Source of the DNA: Excoecaria cochinchinensis
Taxonomy: Eukaryota; Streptophyta; Magnoliopsida; Malpighiales; Euphorbiaceae
Reading direction: 5' to 3'
Assembly: GCA_947683425.1 (NCBI GenBank)
Contig: CANTUQ010000055.1
Coordinates: 23,120,001 to 23,184,000 of the forward strand
DNA length: 64,000 nt
Below are positions 1-10,552 of the stretch, piece by piece; position 1 is the stretch's first letter; every line of letters starts with the position of its first letter. Under the pieces are notes generated by a model. It was not told the origin of the DNA. It did no database searches and saw only the letters and a program-made list of their open reading frames with translations. Made by a program: the position numbers and the translations under genes.

Positions 1-373
1 ATGCAGCCTCCTTGTTAAAAAAACCTGCATACTTCTCCAGAGGGTGAGAGAACTTGATGTTGAGCCTCCGGGGCAGAAAAAAGATTTGAGCTTTCTCAAA
101 GGAAAAAATTAGATTGGAAATTTTGTTATTTGCCTGCAGGCGGGTGATCTTTCTATTTTGTTTTCTTTTTCGTTTTTGTTTTTCATTGTTTTTTTTTATC
201 TTTACATTTTTGGATGTATTTAGAGTATATTGGATTTTCAAGGCCTTGAAAATGTCTTTTTTTTGTGTTTTGTTATTTTGTTTGTGTTGTTTTTGTTTGA
301 AAATTTGTATTCTTCATATATTTGCATATTTTTTGAGAATTTGTACATTTGAATTTGGCTTTTGTACACTTTG

Positions 374-1023
374 TGTGATGTGTGCGAGCGTGCCTCTTAT
401 GATAGAGAAACTCACCTGATTGCACCCTGGCACAGCATGGACAGGCTTGCTTTTCTGGATAGTGTCTGACAACGTTGAGCTAAACCCGTCATCTGGATCA
501 CCTTTAAGCATGGGATCTACTCGGACCTTTCCCTTGAGTCACGTACATGACAATATATACAAAATATTGTGTGTGTGTGTGGGATTATGTGTGTGTAACG
601 TATGAATACATTTGAATCCGGATTGTGTGAGGTGTGTGAGCATACATCTTATGACAGAGAAACTTACCTGTTTGCTCCCGGCATGGTGCGCATGAATAGG
701 CCTACTCTTTTCCCTCTTTGGAGTGGGTCTGTGAGATTCTTCTCTCGTAAGGACTTCATCTTGATTATTGTGTGATGTGTACAAGCATACATCTCATGGT
801 ACAGAAACTTACCTCGCTATTCCAGGCATGGTGTGTCTGGATAAGCTTGTCCTTGTTGGACATTCCACCTCTGTACATATTCACCTGACTTTATACAGTG
901 GCAACTAATGTTGAGCTTAATCCGTCCTTTAGACTATCCTCGCTCATGAAGTCTATTCGGACCTTTCACTCAGAATCATGTACACAATAACATATACAAT
1001 AGATTGTGTGTGTATATGAGATC
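374..1023. repeat. Degenerate tandem repeat in Tat spacer, about 2.5 units
   Basis: Three diverged copies of one segment start near 374, 627 and 771. Each opens with a GTGTGATGTGTG-like stretch, then a CTTATGATAGAGAAACT-like block, a CACCTG/TACCTG step and a GGCATGG block. Copies 1 and 3 also share a later part (GTTGAGCTTAATCCGTC-like, then TCGGACCTTTC) and end in a TG-rich run at about 570-600 and 1003-1034; the middle copy is truncated. Tandem repeats between integrase and 3' LTR are known in Ogre/Tat elements. No coding sequence is recognised here. Confidence 0.6.
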
Positions 1024-2989
1024 ATGTGTGTGAAATGTACATACAAAACTATATACAGAAACACATGCAAAGGATTAATGTACAAGAACTGTGTGTGCAT
1101 ATCTATACATGTAAAAGACTGAATGCAAGTGACATGCATGTGATATGCAAAAATGAACAGACCACATCCCAGGTGGTTAAGGGATTTGTTGAGGGTGCTG
1201 CTCGGCTGCCCGCATTGTCTGATGCTCCCAAAGATCTAGAAAAGTGTTGTCATGACTTTACGGACTCTGACCCATAATCTTTTTAAGGAGAACTGACTCG
1301 TGCGCATCTTTGCCCCCCGGTCAATGAGTATTTTGCCCCCAGGACTCTGAATCATAATCTACATTATGCATTATCTGCCTAAAGGTGAAGTCATTCTAAG
1401 TAATGCCGCCTTATCGCTCCAAGCGCCAAAGGTCATTGTTTTAAAGGTAATGCGTCCCTTGTGGATTTTCACACTAGCTTTTCTTAGTGGGAAATGCGTC
1501 CATTTAGAGATTTTCACATAACCCTGTGCCTAATTTTTGCCTGGACTGGACCCAACCCAATCCAGCGGCTTTTATTCATTTCATTTTTTGAAGGACAGAC
1601 TGCCTGTTCCCAGGTTTTCACCCTGCCCTTTGGCCTAACTTTTGCTTAGAGAGCCAGTTACGGTTTTCATCTCTAACGGCCTCTTTTTTTTTCTTCTTTT
1701 TTTTTGAGACTTTCCCGCCTTTCAGGTATAGCTGCAAGAAAAGCTAAAGCTACTATCAAAGCCTCTTCCTAGGGTAAATAGCAGCTATTCTCTGAGACAT
1801 TTTCTCCTTAGCATTGGTTGCATTCTATGGCCTATCTTTGATGAATGTGTTGCTAAATTGGGTGAAGTAGCAGATGAGGATCGGGTTCTTTAGGACTTCA
1901 TGAGGTTGCCTTTTTACCTTACCACCCATTATGCTCGATAATTCAAAGGAATTAACAATATAGTGAGGCATCCCTATCTTTCCAAAGTGGGCATTTATCT
2001 TCGACTCTTACCTCCAAACATCATGGCCTCTAGGCGAGCTATCGGTGAGGACTATTACGCAATCTATCGGGGGTCGTTCTTTCACTCCCACTAATGCACT
2101 CAAGAGGTAGGTGCTCAATCCTGCAATTGATAGCAGAACTCACCGACTTAGACATCCGGATGCTGAGAGCAGTAGCAGAGTGTAGCCATTTAAATTTCAT
2201 ACTTTCAGTATTGAACAACATTTCTCTTTTTATAAATGAACTAGAAAATAATGAACACATGTATTTGCAAAGATTGTGTACATTTCAGTATGATTTCTTC
2301 ACATATGATCATTATCTAACATTGATTCAAAATGCAAAACTATATCCATTCTTAGAGTATATCTTGTAAACATCAAACTCCTGTCTCCAATAAGACCTCT
2401 CGGGTTTTCTTGATTGGATATTTTCTCTCAAGCCTCTAATTTTTGCCCAGGATGACTTTTTTTGATTTTCACCCTGACGAGGCACCCAATTTTAGCAAGG
2501 TTGCCTTTTTTCGGTTTTCGACCCGCGGGGCTTTCATTCTCTTCTTTTGATTTTTAGTCTTTAGCCATGGACCCTGTTGAGTTCGTCAATGTCATCTTTA
2601 TCACTGCTTGTTGCTGCTGTCTCGGATAACAACTTTTGAAGAATGAATGGACCCTCCTCACATCGGCCTGAACTTGCCTCATATGTACGGAACTCCTGGT
2701 CTCATTTGCTCGACGACTGAACCTCCCTCTTTCATTTGGTACTTTCTAACCTCCCTCATGAATGGTCGAGCAGAGCATTTTCTGATAGATCCAGCTGTGG
2801 TAGTAATCCCATTATTCATCCTTGCCTGACGCGTTTAACTGCCACTGCCATTGTTGTGCCCCTTTCAGTTCCCGGGATCTAGGCTATCTTAAAGGTTTGA
2901 ACTTTACAACGATCGGCCATGCTGCTTCTGCCCCCCTTGACTTTTGTAGAGGTTCCGACGGTGATTCTTTAGCATCGAAGCACACAAGG
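1024..2989 (-). other. Non-coding Tat spacer between integrase and missing 3' LTR
   Basis: No recognisable gene. There are short motifs such as repeated TTTTGCCCCC-type strings near 1308-1345 and pyrimidine-rich tracts near 1680 and 2455-2520. Open frames in the stretch (for example 2094-2369) show no family motif and no codon bias that stands out. Its position after integrase on the minus strand makes it the non-coding 3' spacer typical of Tat/Ogre elements. The assignment rests on context. Confidence 0.5.
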
Positions 2990-3560
2990 CAAATTTTCTG
3001 CCTAATCTTTGTAATCATGAACCATCTTAGCTATGATCCTCTTGACATTCTTATTGGCAGATTCTACCGCCCCATTGGTTTGAGGACGATACGGAGAAAA
3101 CTTGTGATGCACAATACCATATTTCTTGAGTAACTTCCTCATTTCGGCCATAAACTGGACCCCATTGTCAGTTACCATGTGGTGTGGGAGGCCATACCTA
3201 CATATCAAATTTTCCTCAATAAATTTCCCCATATCTCGAGCATCAACTTTCTTGAAGGACTCAGCTTATACCCACTTGGTAGAATAGTTGATGGTGACAA
3301 TGATGTATTTATGCCCATTGGAGGCCGTGGGGCGTATCTCTCCAATAATGTTAATCCCCCAAACTGCAAACGGCCAAGGTGACGTCAAGTTATGCAATTC
3401 CGAAATGGTCAAGTGCTTTAAATCTGCATACTATTGGCATAACTGACACTGCTTTAAATACTTCGAGCAATCGTTATCCATGGTGAGCCAGAAGAATACT
3501 TGTCTCATAATCTTTTTGGCCAATGTCAGCCCGTTCATAGGGGCTCCGCATACGCCGACA
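2990..3560 (-). pseudogene. Tat integrase, catalytic core fragment (broken)
   Basis: On the minus strand the remains of a retroviral-type integrase can be read: the CQLCQ half of an HHCC zinc-binding domain near 3430-3460, then the core with SPWPFAVWGINIIG, the second-Asp motif MVTDNGVQF and the Glu motif NGAVESANK. The first catalytic Asp, normally in a WGIDVIG-like block, is read as Asn (codon AAC on the minus strand, 3350-3352). In-frame stops follow CQLCQ and lie near the KWV motif. The domain would insert element cDNA into the genome, but this copy cannot be active. Confidence 0.85.
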
Positions 3561-4330
3561 TGTGTTTCTTCCATTACCCTCTTGGCGTCTTTCTCATCCG
3601 AGCACCTCAATTGGATACCATCAGCCTATCGTTTGTGCAACTTGCGAATCATTCTCTGATTTTTCTTGGTGGCTTCTTCTGGAAACGTCGCATTTTCTGG
3701 GTAGTTCATAATGTCATAGCACCACGGCCTCCCATCCGCTACTTCTGTTTCCATGATTGACTTAAATTCGAAGCTAGGTCTCTTAGAGCTAGAAATCAAA
3801 ACCGGTCTCATGCCTACTCTTTCTGGATTATCCCACGTTGACACTAAAGTGGTGAGTGCATTAGCCAATTGATTTTTATCCCTCGAAACAAAATGGAATG
3901 TGCACACTTCAAACTGGCTGCTCAGGTCTCTCGAGTGCTTGATGCATGACATTAGCCTTTCTTCTTTAACAGCCCATTCACCTCAAATTTGATTAATTAC
4001 CAAGGATAAATCACCAAACACTTCCACGTTCTTTGCCCCTAAGGTTATTGACGCTTCCAAACCAGAAGTACATGCTTCATACTCGGCCTCATTGTTGGTG
4101 GCCCTGAATCTGAACTTCTTCTCTAAGGGAAGCTTCTCATCATCCGGGGTTGTCAGAATAACTCCTACTCCTGCCCCTTTGCTATTAACAGCCCCATCAA
4201 GGTGTAATTGCCAACCCTGAACTGCTATAGCTTCCTCATCCTCATCCGAAAAGTTGAACTCGTATGAGTCTCCTTGAATTGGGTGTTGTACTAGGAATTC
4301 AACCACTGCACGCCCTTTGATAGTTTTTCG
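3561..4330 (-). pseudogene. Tat second RNase H (archaeal type) and linker to integrase
   Basis: The minus strand encodes an RNase H-like domain with WQLHLDGAVNSKGAGVGV (first acidic residue in LHLDGA), NNEAEYEA (Glu) and a GDLSLVINQI block. A stop follows, then a linker with HFVSRDKNQLANAL and WCYDIMNYPENATFPEEA, which is the usual join between this RNase H and the integrase. This additional RNase H after the RT-linked one is a diagnostic feature of Tat elements. A stop near 3980 and the frame change near 3960 break the domain. Known role: removal of RNA from RNA/DNA hybrids and PPT primers during reverse transcription. Confidence 0.85.
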
Positions 4331-4354
4331 AGTGATGTACTCTACATTAAATTC

Positions 4355-5575
4355 TTATAGCAGCAACGACCACCTACCCATTTTGCGAAGTAAAGATGGG
4401 GCTTCCTGCAAGTATCGTAAGGGATTCTGCTTTGTTATTGCATGTACCTTGTAGGAATAAAAGTAACGTCTCAACTTCTCAGAGGCCCAGATTACTGTAA
4501 GGCAAATCTTTTCAACTTCTGTATACTTAACCTCATAAGCCAGGAACTTCTTGCTAAGGCAGTAAGTAGCAAATTCCACTCTGAATCCGTCCTCTTGGGC
4601 CATCATGGCACCTACAGAACTATCTTCTATTGCCAGATACAAAATCAATGGTTTGACTGGCTGCGGCGGTCTCAGCACCGGTGGATTCAGCTAATACTCT
4701 CTGACAGTATCGAAAGCCTTCTGACAACTTTCGTTCCATACTACTGGTTGGTCTTTTCTGAGTAGTTTGAAGATCGGTTGGCAAATCGAAGTAAGCTTAG
4801 CAATAAACCTACTGACGTATTGCAACCTACCCAAAAAGCTTCTCACACCCTTTTCCTTCTGCGATATTGGCATCTCTCTGATGGCCCTAACCTTATCTGG
4901 GTCAATTTCAATTCCCCTCTGACTAACTACGTGTCCTAGGAGCTTCCCTGAGGTAACACCAAAGATACACTTCTTAGGATTTAACCGCAGATTGTACTTG
5001 TTTATCCTCTGGAAGAATTTTTCCAGGGCTTCGAAATGACCTTCTCTAGTGGCCGACTTGATCATCATGTCATCCACGTATACCTCCACTTCTTTATGGA
5101 TTAAGTTATTTAAGATTTTTGTTGCCATCCTCTGATAAGTGGCTCCTGCGTTCTTCAAGCCAAAAGGCATCACCCTGTAAGCATATGTCCCCCACTCTTT
5201 GATGAAAGCTGTTTTGATCCTGTCAATTATCTTATTGAGGATCTGATTATAACCAACATAGCCATCTACAAAACTGTACATTGCAAAAGTGGCAGCACTG
5301 TCAATCAGCACATCAATATGGGGTAAGGGGAAGTCATCCTTAGGACAAGCCTTGTTCAAATCTCGGTAGTCCACGCATACCCTTACCTTTCCATTCTTCT
5401 TGGCCACAGGGACAACATTGGCTAACCACATGGGATATTGCACCTTAACTAAAAATTTGGCTTTAATTTGTTGCCGAATCTCCTCTTTTACTTTATCTGC
5501 CCATTCCGGCCCAAGTCCCGACTTCCCGATCAATACCTGGCATATCTTCGTAAGTCCAGGCAAAGACTTTTTCAT
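4355..5575 (-). pseudogene. Tat reverse transcriptase and RT-linked RNase H
   Basis: A long minus-strand open stretch (5575-4691, about 295 codons) is a clear gypsy RT: WLANVVPVAKKNGKVRVCVD, CPKDDFPLPHIDVLID, SFVDGYVGYNQI, MPFGLKNAGATYQRM, the catalytic VYVDDMMIKSA and KCIFGVTSGKLLGHVVS. It continues after a frame break (near 4680) into the connection/RNase H region with VEFATYCLSKKFLAYEVKYT and a RRYFYSYKVHAITK-like block (4678-4355). The RT core itself is open with YVDD intact, so the copy is relatively young compared with its integrase. The N-terminal protease region upstream is missing or unreadable at 5580-5930. Confidence 0.92.
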
Positions 5576-5933
5576 ATATTTTTTTTAATATTCTCTCAAA
5601 TTTTTCTCGCTTCAGGAGTTACAATAGATGCTATCAAGATTTTCTTTAGACTTTCCGAAGTTTCTGAGATTAAATAGAGTAGCATCAACTGAATCAATGT
5701 CAAATATGAATGAGTTATGATCATGATTATGCATAGCGAAATCATAAGAGACATAACACAAGCAAGCAAAAACGTTCATCTTATTAATGAAGCTAAAATG
5801 TCATTATTAAGCAGTTCAAAAATAAAAAGACTATTCTAAATAGCTAATCAACTCCCGTTCTTGCCGACATAACTATTGCAGCCGATGATCCATAATCAAC
5901 TTTAGGGCCCGTCCTGCCTTTCCACTTAAGCAC
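5576..5933 (-). other. gag-RT interval of the Tat element, decayed
   Basis: In the related element at 34433-36600 a protease and a long linker lie between gag and RT. Here only about 360 bases separate the gag zinc-finger-like end from RT, and no protease motif (DGSS or similar) is readable. The stretch resembles the linker of the second Tat copy (Phe/Glu-rich segments just before RT). The copy therefore probably carries an internal deletion of the protease. Confidence 0.5.
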
Positions 5934-6941
5934 TTAGTCTATCTTATTCTTTCCCTCTCGCTTTTCTGGGTTAGAGATCTGCTGGGAGTCAATCAGATCT
6001 TGAATAGCATGTCTCAAGGTCTTGCAATCGTCTATGGTATGTCTGGTGTGCTGGTGGAAGGCGTAATACTCATCCCTTTTATGATCGGGCTGTCCCTGGC
6101 TTCTGGCGGGCCTAGCTGGCAATGGATGCAATGCCTCCTCCTTTATCAGCCTCTTAAGGACCCAAGACAATGATTTGCCAAAATTAGAAAAATGCCTTTG
6201 CCTCACTTCCGTCGTTGGCGTTCCTACCATCTTTCCTTTTTCTGGGTCTGACACCAGTTCTTGGATGCAATCTTTTAGGTGACGATAGTAGTCTGTTCTA
6301 TACCCAGTGTACTGGTGATACGCACAATACCAGTCTGTTCTTTATCTAGGGCAACCTTGAGTTGGGGCTGGCCCGGCCGGTAAGGGTTGCAACTTCCCTT
6401 TCTTAACAAGACGAGTGAAGTGCCAAGACAATAGCTTACCCAAGACAGTAAGGTGGGAACGAGCTACTCCAGTGGCTGAAACTTCTGTAGCCTTGACATT
6501 TACCTTACTGTTGTCGAGGCTTCCTGAGGTTTCACCTTCTAGAATATAAGTGACTGTAGTGTCCTCATCCTCTACGGGCATAGTGCTATGTTCTAAAGTT
6601 GGCCTTCTATTTCGTCCTTGCTCAACTGGTGAATCAAGTGACCTATTACCTCTAGTCTTAGAAGGCAAAGGAGGTACTGGAGTCGCCGCTGTATGAGCCT
6701 TCTCGATCGTGGCCGGCTTCACTTGGTTGATAGCTTTTGCCACAAGCTGAGCTTGGAGAACGAATGCCATGGCATCCATTCTTTCTTTGATCACAGCCAG
6801 CATCCTTTTTTCTAGCTCTTTAAACCTTTTATCTATCTCCTGGGCAATCAGGTCGCGAGTCTCTTCTGTTAATTGTGAAGGGCCAGCCATTTTTAATTCC
6901 TTCAGATGCTTTGGTAAGGATGCTAGGTCTCTGTCAGCCAA
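5934..6941 (-). pseudogene. Tat gag (nucleocapsid-side fragment and N-terminus)
   Basis: The minus strand carries the gag N-terminus (6941-6342), with a DLIAQEIDKRFKELEKRM coiled-coil-like segment, and the later segment YYAFHQHTRHTIDDCKTLRH followed by AIQDLID (6254-5934). The second block matches the gag end of the other Tat element in this window (EYCAFHQHTGHLTDKCKALR). The central capsid domain is missing: the N-terminal part runs straight into a LPAGPAPTQG segment, a near-duplicate of LPARPARSQG in the second part. The gag end is therefore partly duplicated and the middle deleted. Gag would form the virus-like particle. Confidence 0.75.
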
Positions 6942-7932
6942 TCCAAACTATGATCGTTCCTCGGACGACTATCGGGATCCCAAAACCACCCAAGCAAATG
7001 GTCTACGGTGGCTGAAAGGCAAAGAGTTAGAATGATGCATGAGTATATGCAATGCATGGTCGTGTTGTGCAATAAATGGTATACAATGGTTAAAAGAGAT
7101 TATAATGGTACATGTGAAAAACTATACACGGGATAATATGTACATGTAATGATTATTTGTGAAGAATAAGATGTATGCATAGGGAGAAAATAAAAAAATT
7201 TATTTATGCATGAATAACATGAATATGCAATGCGTCATCCACAACCACATGCAAGCAGATAGATCCTTCCAACCTTATTGCCCCCACAGACGAGGTCATG
7301 CGGTCTCTGTCTTAGGTGGGCTTGATCCATGGGTTAACAGGGAACCCAATGGACACGTATGGTGCACAATAAAAATCCGGCAGCATAGCACTCCTAAACT
7401 AATGTACAAGCGCATGGAAAATGATCTTTATGTATTTAGATAATCCAAATACATTGACATGGCCCTACCGGGGCATGAAAGTCTTTGGCTAGGTAACCAA
7501 ACAAGATATTTGGACTCATCCAATACATAAGGATCCATACAGCAGGCACGGTATTACGATTCATATCACCTAAGGGAAGTATCTATGGCCATTATATGTG
7601 CTTTAGTCAAGGGTGGTGTTACTTTGGGGCTACCCAAGCATGGTCCCTGCCAACGGGTCAAGCTCATCACGAGCGTAACGTCCGATTGGGTCTCCATTTG
7701 ATATACCATATGGTACGTGGCTTGGGCTGGTGGTTATCCTTAACACTTTCCTACATTGAGTGAACATAGGGTCGTGCTTCGAGAATGCACCGGGGTTGAT
7801 AGAGGGATCAAACTAACATAATCTAAGGCTCTAATGGGATGTAATGCAAATTTGAGAGAAAGCGAATTTATAAACTAAAACTTAATTATAAATTTTAATC
7901 AAGGTATTTTCAAATCGAAGTCTCGAGTATTA
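6942..7932 (-). other. Untranslated leader of the Tat element
   Basis: The stretch between gag and the PBS has no gene. Its 7255-7932 part is clearly similar to 38120-38800, the same position in the second Tat element (shared CCACGGGGCATGAAAG-like and GTATGGTGCAC strings and the same order of blocks). The leader includes ATG-rich AT-rich sequence at 7030-7230. The similarity between the two copies supports a common family. Confidence 0.7.
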
Positions 7933-7950
7933 TCCCCAGCGGAGTCGCCA
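7933..7950 (-). other. Primer binding site, tRNA-Arg type
   Basis: On the minus strand this reads TGGCGACTCCGCTGGGGA directly inside the 5' LTR. It is complementary to the 3' end of plant tRNA-Arg(ACG), with a mismatch near position 11. This PBS is the one reported for Ogre/Tat elements. It sets the LTR/internal boundary at 7951/7952. Confidence 0.85.
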
Positions 7951-7951
7951 C

Positions 7952-9642
7952 TGTGACGCGCGTCGAACCCCGTGGGCGCCCCTTGACCGCCCGCTTGAGG
8001 GCGATCGGGCAAGTGAGGTTCGTTGACAACTTGCAACGAATTGCAAGTGCGTCTATTTTGGGCAACAAAGAGGTTTCATGGAGTCGCTACCCAATAAAAT
8101 ATTGGGAAAGTTTCTCTGGCCTCGGAGAGCCTAAGACAGTGCATGTATCCATTTTGGGCCAACCAAAAGGGGTCTTGGAGGATGAACCTCTCTCCCTTGG
8201 AGCCTAGCATTTATTGAGTCATTTGGCAGGACGCAAGAGGGGTCTTGGAGGTCTTATTCCAATGAGTGATCGGATAGACCTCTCGCCTCGTTGAGCCCAA
8301 ATACCAGAGATGGGTTCGGGACTTCTCATCTATTTCTACCTTGATTAATTTTACAATTAAATTTTGAATTTAATAATTCTCTCTCTCTCTCCACATGATG
8401 CAATTTAATTAAGGCACAATTATCCATTGCTAAAAGCGATAAATAAATAGAATAAAGAAAAACATTTAAAATGAAATACAATAACACTACGAGCGGAATA
8501 CAACTCCCATTTTAGAAGTACAAACCATACATAAAACCGGGGAATTAATTATGAGGACATTGGTCCTTGACTTTGATTATTATAAAAAAAATAATTCTCG
8601 ATGATAAATTCATTGGATAAGAAAAATAGGACATTGGTCCTTGGCTTTGTTAAAAAAATCCCAATTAATTACTATAAAACGTTTATTTTTATTTGCGCGA
8701 GATAAAATAATTTGCCTATAATGAAGACTAAGAATAAACAAATAAATAAATAAACAAACGAAAGAATAAAGTTACAGAATTAAACCAAAAGGGGTTCTCC
8801 CGGGGTGTGAACGGCGACCGTTGTCTCAAGTTCAACTCGCCAAAAAATAAGAAAATGACATTTCACAAAATAATAAAATATGTTAGTATCGAAAAAAATT
8901 CAAAATTAACCAAAAATCAAGATAAAGTTATAAGAATAATAAATAATAAAATCAAATAGGGTTGAGAAAAATATGAAAATAACTAAAATAAACCAAACAG
9001 AACGCGTGTCCAGAATATTTACCCTCAGATTTTACCTTTTTGCATGAAAATTTTGTTGGATTTGGTCCCGCGTGTTTCACGAGAAGAAAAAAAACCAAAG
9101 ATAGAGATTTATTGAACCTTTTGGAGTGAAAATCGGATTCTTCTTTATAAGGGTAAAATGAGAATTTTTCCAACCTCAAAAAAGTGTGAAATTTCCCTTT
9201 TTATAGAAAAACACGACCGACGGGCATCGGAGGCTAACCGACGGGCGTTGGTTAAATCCCATTTCCACCAGAAAACAGGATTTAACCGACGGGCGCCTGA
9301 CCTACCAATGGGCACATGCCAACGGACATGTGTTCGTTAGTTTGGACACATGGCCATCGGTAAACTCATAGACGGCCCGTCCCTCGTGGCGAGTGAGACG
9401 GGCTACTGCTTTGACCGACGGATGCCCCGCGACCGACGGTCTGACCGTCTATGGAAGAAAACTCAAAATTTAAGTCTAAATTCTCCCGATTTTCTGCTTC
9501 TTTCTACCACAAATAAAAACCTTTAATTCTAGTGAACTCAAAGGACCAAAATCTCCGAATTTTATCCATCTATTCGGAACCAGGCATTGATTTCTTCATT
9601 GGGTAATCTCTGATCTGGACCACCTCGGGACACGGTGGTTAC
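7952..9642 (-). mobile_element. 5' LTR of the Tat element
   Basis: Bounded on the plus strand by TGTGACGCGCG next to the PBS and by GGTGGTTACA at 9642, giving TG...CA ends on both strands and about 1.69 kb. The first ~1.3% (CGCCCGCTTGAGGGCGATCG region) and the following 400 bases are close to the LTR start of the second Tat element at 38818. It contains a GC-rich block with repeated CCGACGGGCG-like strings at 9215-9440 and a good TATA box. At 9643 a chromovirus integrase reading frame resumes, which fixes the outer end. Confidence 0.8.
9196..9205 (-). promoter_or_regulatory. LTR core promoter, TATA box
   Basis: Minus strand TATAAAAAGG, a consensus plant TATA box, in the Tat LTR. It faces the element's own gag-pol, as expected for an LTR promoter. 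The GC-rich CCGACGGG block lies upstream of it on the minus strand. No experimental start is known here. Confidence 0.6.
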
Positions 9643-10366
9643 ACATATGTTCTGAACTTCTCGAAGAGTTGGGATAAGTATCTTCCACTCATGGAATTTG
9701 CTTATAACAACAGTTATTAGACAAGTGTTGACATAGCGCCATATGAAGTCTTATATGGAAGGAAGTGTCGTACACCAGTTTGCTGGACAGAATTGACTGA
9801 ATACAGAATTGTTGGACCAAAATTGGTACGAGATACTGAAGAGAAAGCAAAGCTTATTCTGCAGAGACTGAAAGTAGCCAGTGACAGACAGAAGTCCTAT
9901 GCGAATTTTAAAAGAAGGGACATTGAATTTGAAATAGGTGACAAAGTGTTTTCAAAAGTGTCTCCTTGGTGGAAGGTATTGAGGTTTGGCAAGAAAGGGA
10001 AATTGAGTCCAAGGTTCATTAGACCATATGAATTGTTAGATAGAGTTGGTTCGGTGGCTTATCGATTGGCATTGCCTCCGACTTTAGCTAAGCTTCATGA
10101 TGTCTTCCATGTGTCCATATTGAAAAGGTACCGATCGGATGAATCTCATGTGTTACCTGTGCAAGAAGTGGAAGTTCAGCCAGACTTTTCTTATGATGAG
10201 AAACCAAAGGCAATTCTTGCAAGGGAAGTAAGGCACCTCCGTAATAAACAAATTCCACTTGTGAAAGTGCTCTGGCAGCACCATGGTGTAGAAGAGAAAA
10301 CATGGGAGTCTGAAGCTGCTATGCGGGAATAGCATCCTCATTTATTTGACTCACGAAATTTTTTTT
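9643..10366 (+). pseudogene. Chromovirus integrase C-terminus and chromodomain
   Basis: Plus-strand remains of a Tekay/Del-like chromovirus pol end. From the left edge the reading is SWDKYLPLMEFAYNNSY, a stop, then APYEVLYGRKCRTPVCW, the GPKLVRDTEEKAKLI helix, a GDKVFSKVSPWWKVLRFGKK block (GPY/F-type C-terminal domain) and RFIRPYELLDRVGSVAYRLA, ending with KLHDVFHVSILKRY. A chromodomain-like tail follows (VLWQHHGVEEKTWESEAAMR) and ends in a TAG stop near 10330. Chromodomains direct integration toward marked chromatin. The 5' part is cut off by the Tat insertion at 9642/9643. Confidence 0.9.
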
Positions 10367-10379
10367 AGGAGGGGAGAGT
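10367..10379 (+). other. Polypurine tract of the plus-strand chromovirus
   Basis: AGGAGGGGAGAGT lies immediately before a TGTAATGGCC LTR start and just after the pol stop, the expected place for the plus-strand DNA primer. Confidence 0.8.
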
Positions 10380-10552
10380 TGTAATGGCCGAAAATGTACC
10401 CTAGTTGTAATTGGTATAATTGAATTAATTAAGAGTGTAATGTGGACTTGATTGTAATAAAAGAAGGACCTAATTGAGAAACTAAAAGGAAGTTAAGTGG
10501 CCAAGTTGTAAGTTTGCATCATTAAGCTAATTGAGGAGTAACTAATATATAA
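10380..10552 (+). mobile_element. Truncated 3' LTR of the plus-strand chromovirus
   Basis: It starts TGTAATGGCCGAAAATGTAC right after the polypurine tract and matches the LTR start at 43113 (TGTAATAGCCTGAAATATAC) block by block, including GTACCCTAGT-like and ATTGGTATAATT strings. It is cut after about 173 bases, where the Athila LTR fragment starts. Confidence 0.8.

Larger units (their letters stand above)
1..9642 (-). mobile_element. Tat/Ogre-type Ty3/gypsy LTR retrotransposon, 5' LTR to post-integrase spacer (3' LTR outside window)
   Basis: A minus-strand LTR retrotransposon. Read on the minus strand the order is LTR (9642 to 7952), PBS, leader, gag, RT, RNase H, a second archaeal-type RNase H, integrase, then a long spacer running off the left edge. 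The extra RNase H after RT-RNaseH, the tRNA-Arg PBS and the long repeat-bearing spacer after integrase are typical of the Tat/Ogre branch. The coding parts are broken by stops and frameshifts, so the copy is dead. A chromovirus integrase resumes directly at 9643, so this element inserted into an older plus-strand chromovirus. The left boundary cannot be seen, so its TSD is unchecked. Confidence 0.85.

Noticed and set aside
114..419. Open frame with a very Phe/Leu-rich product
   Set aside because: It is a translation of T-rich DNA; no family motif, no codon structure, and it lies in a retroelement spacer.
2094..2369. 91-codon open frame as a host gene
   Set aside because: No recognised domain, no promoter or exon structure, and it sits in the Tat spacer.
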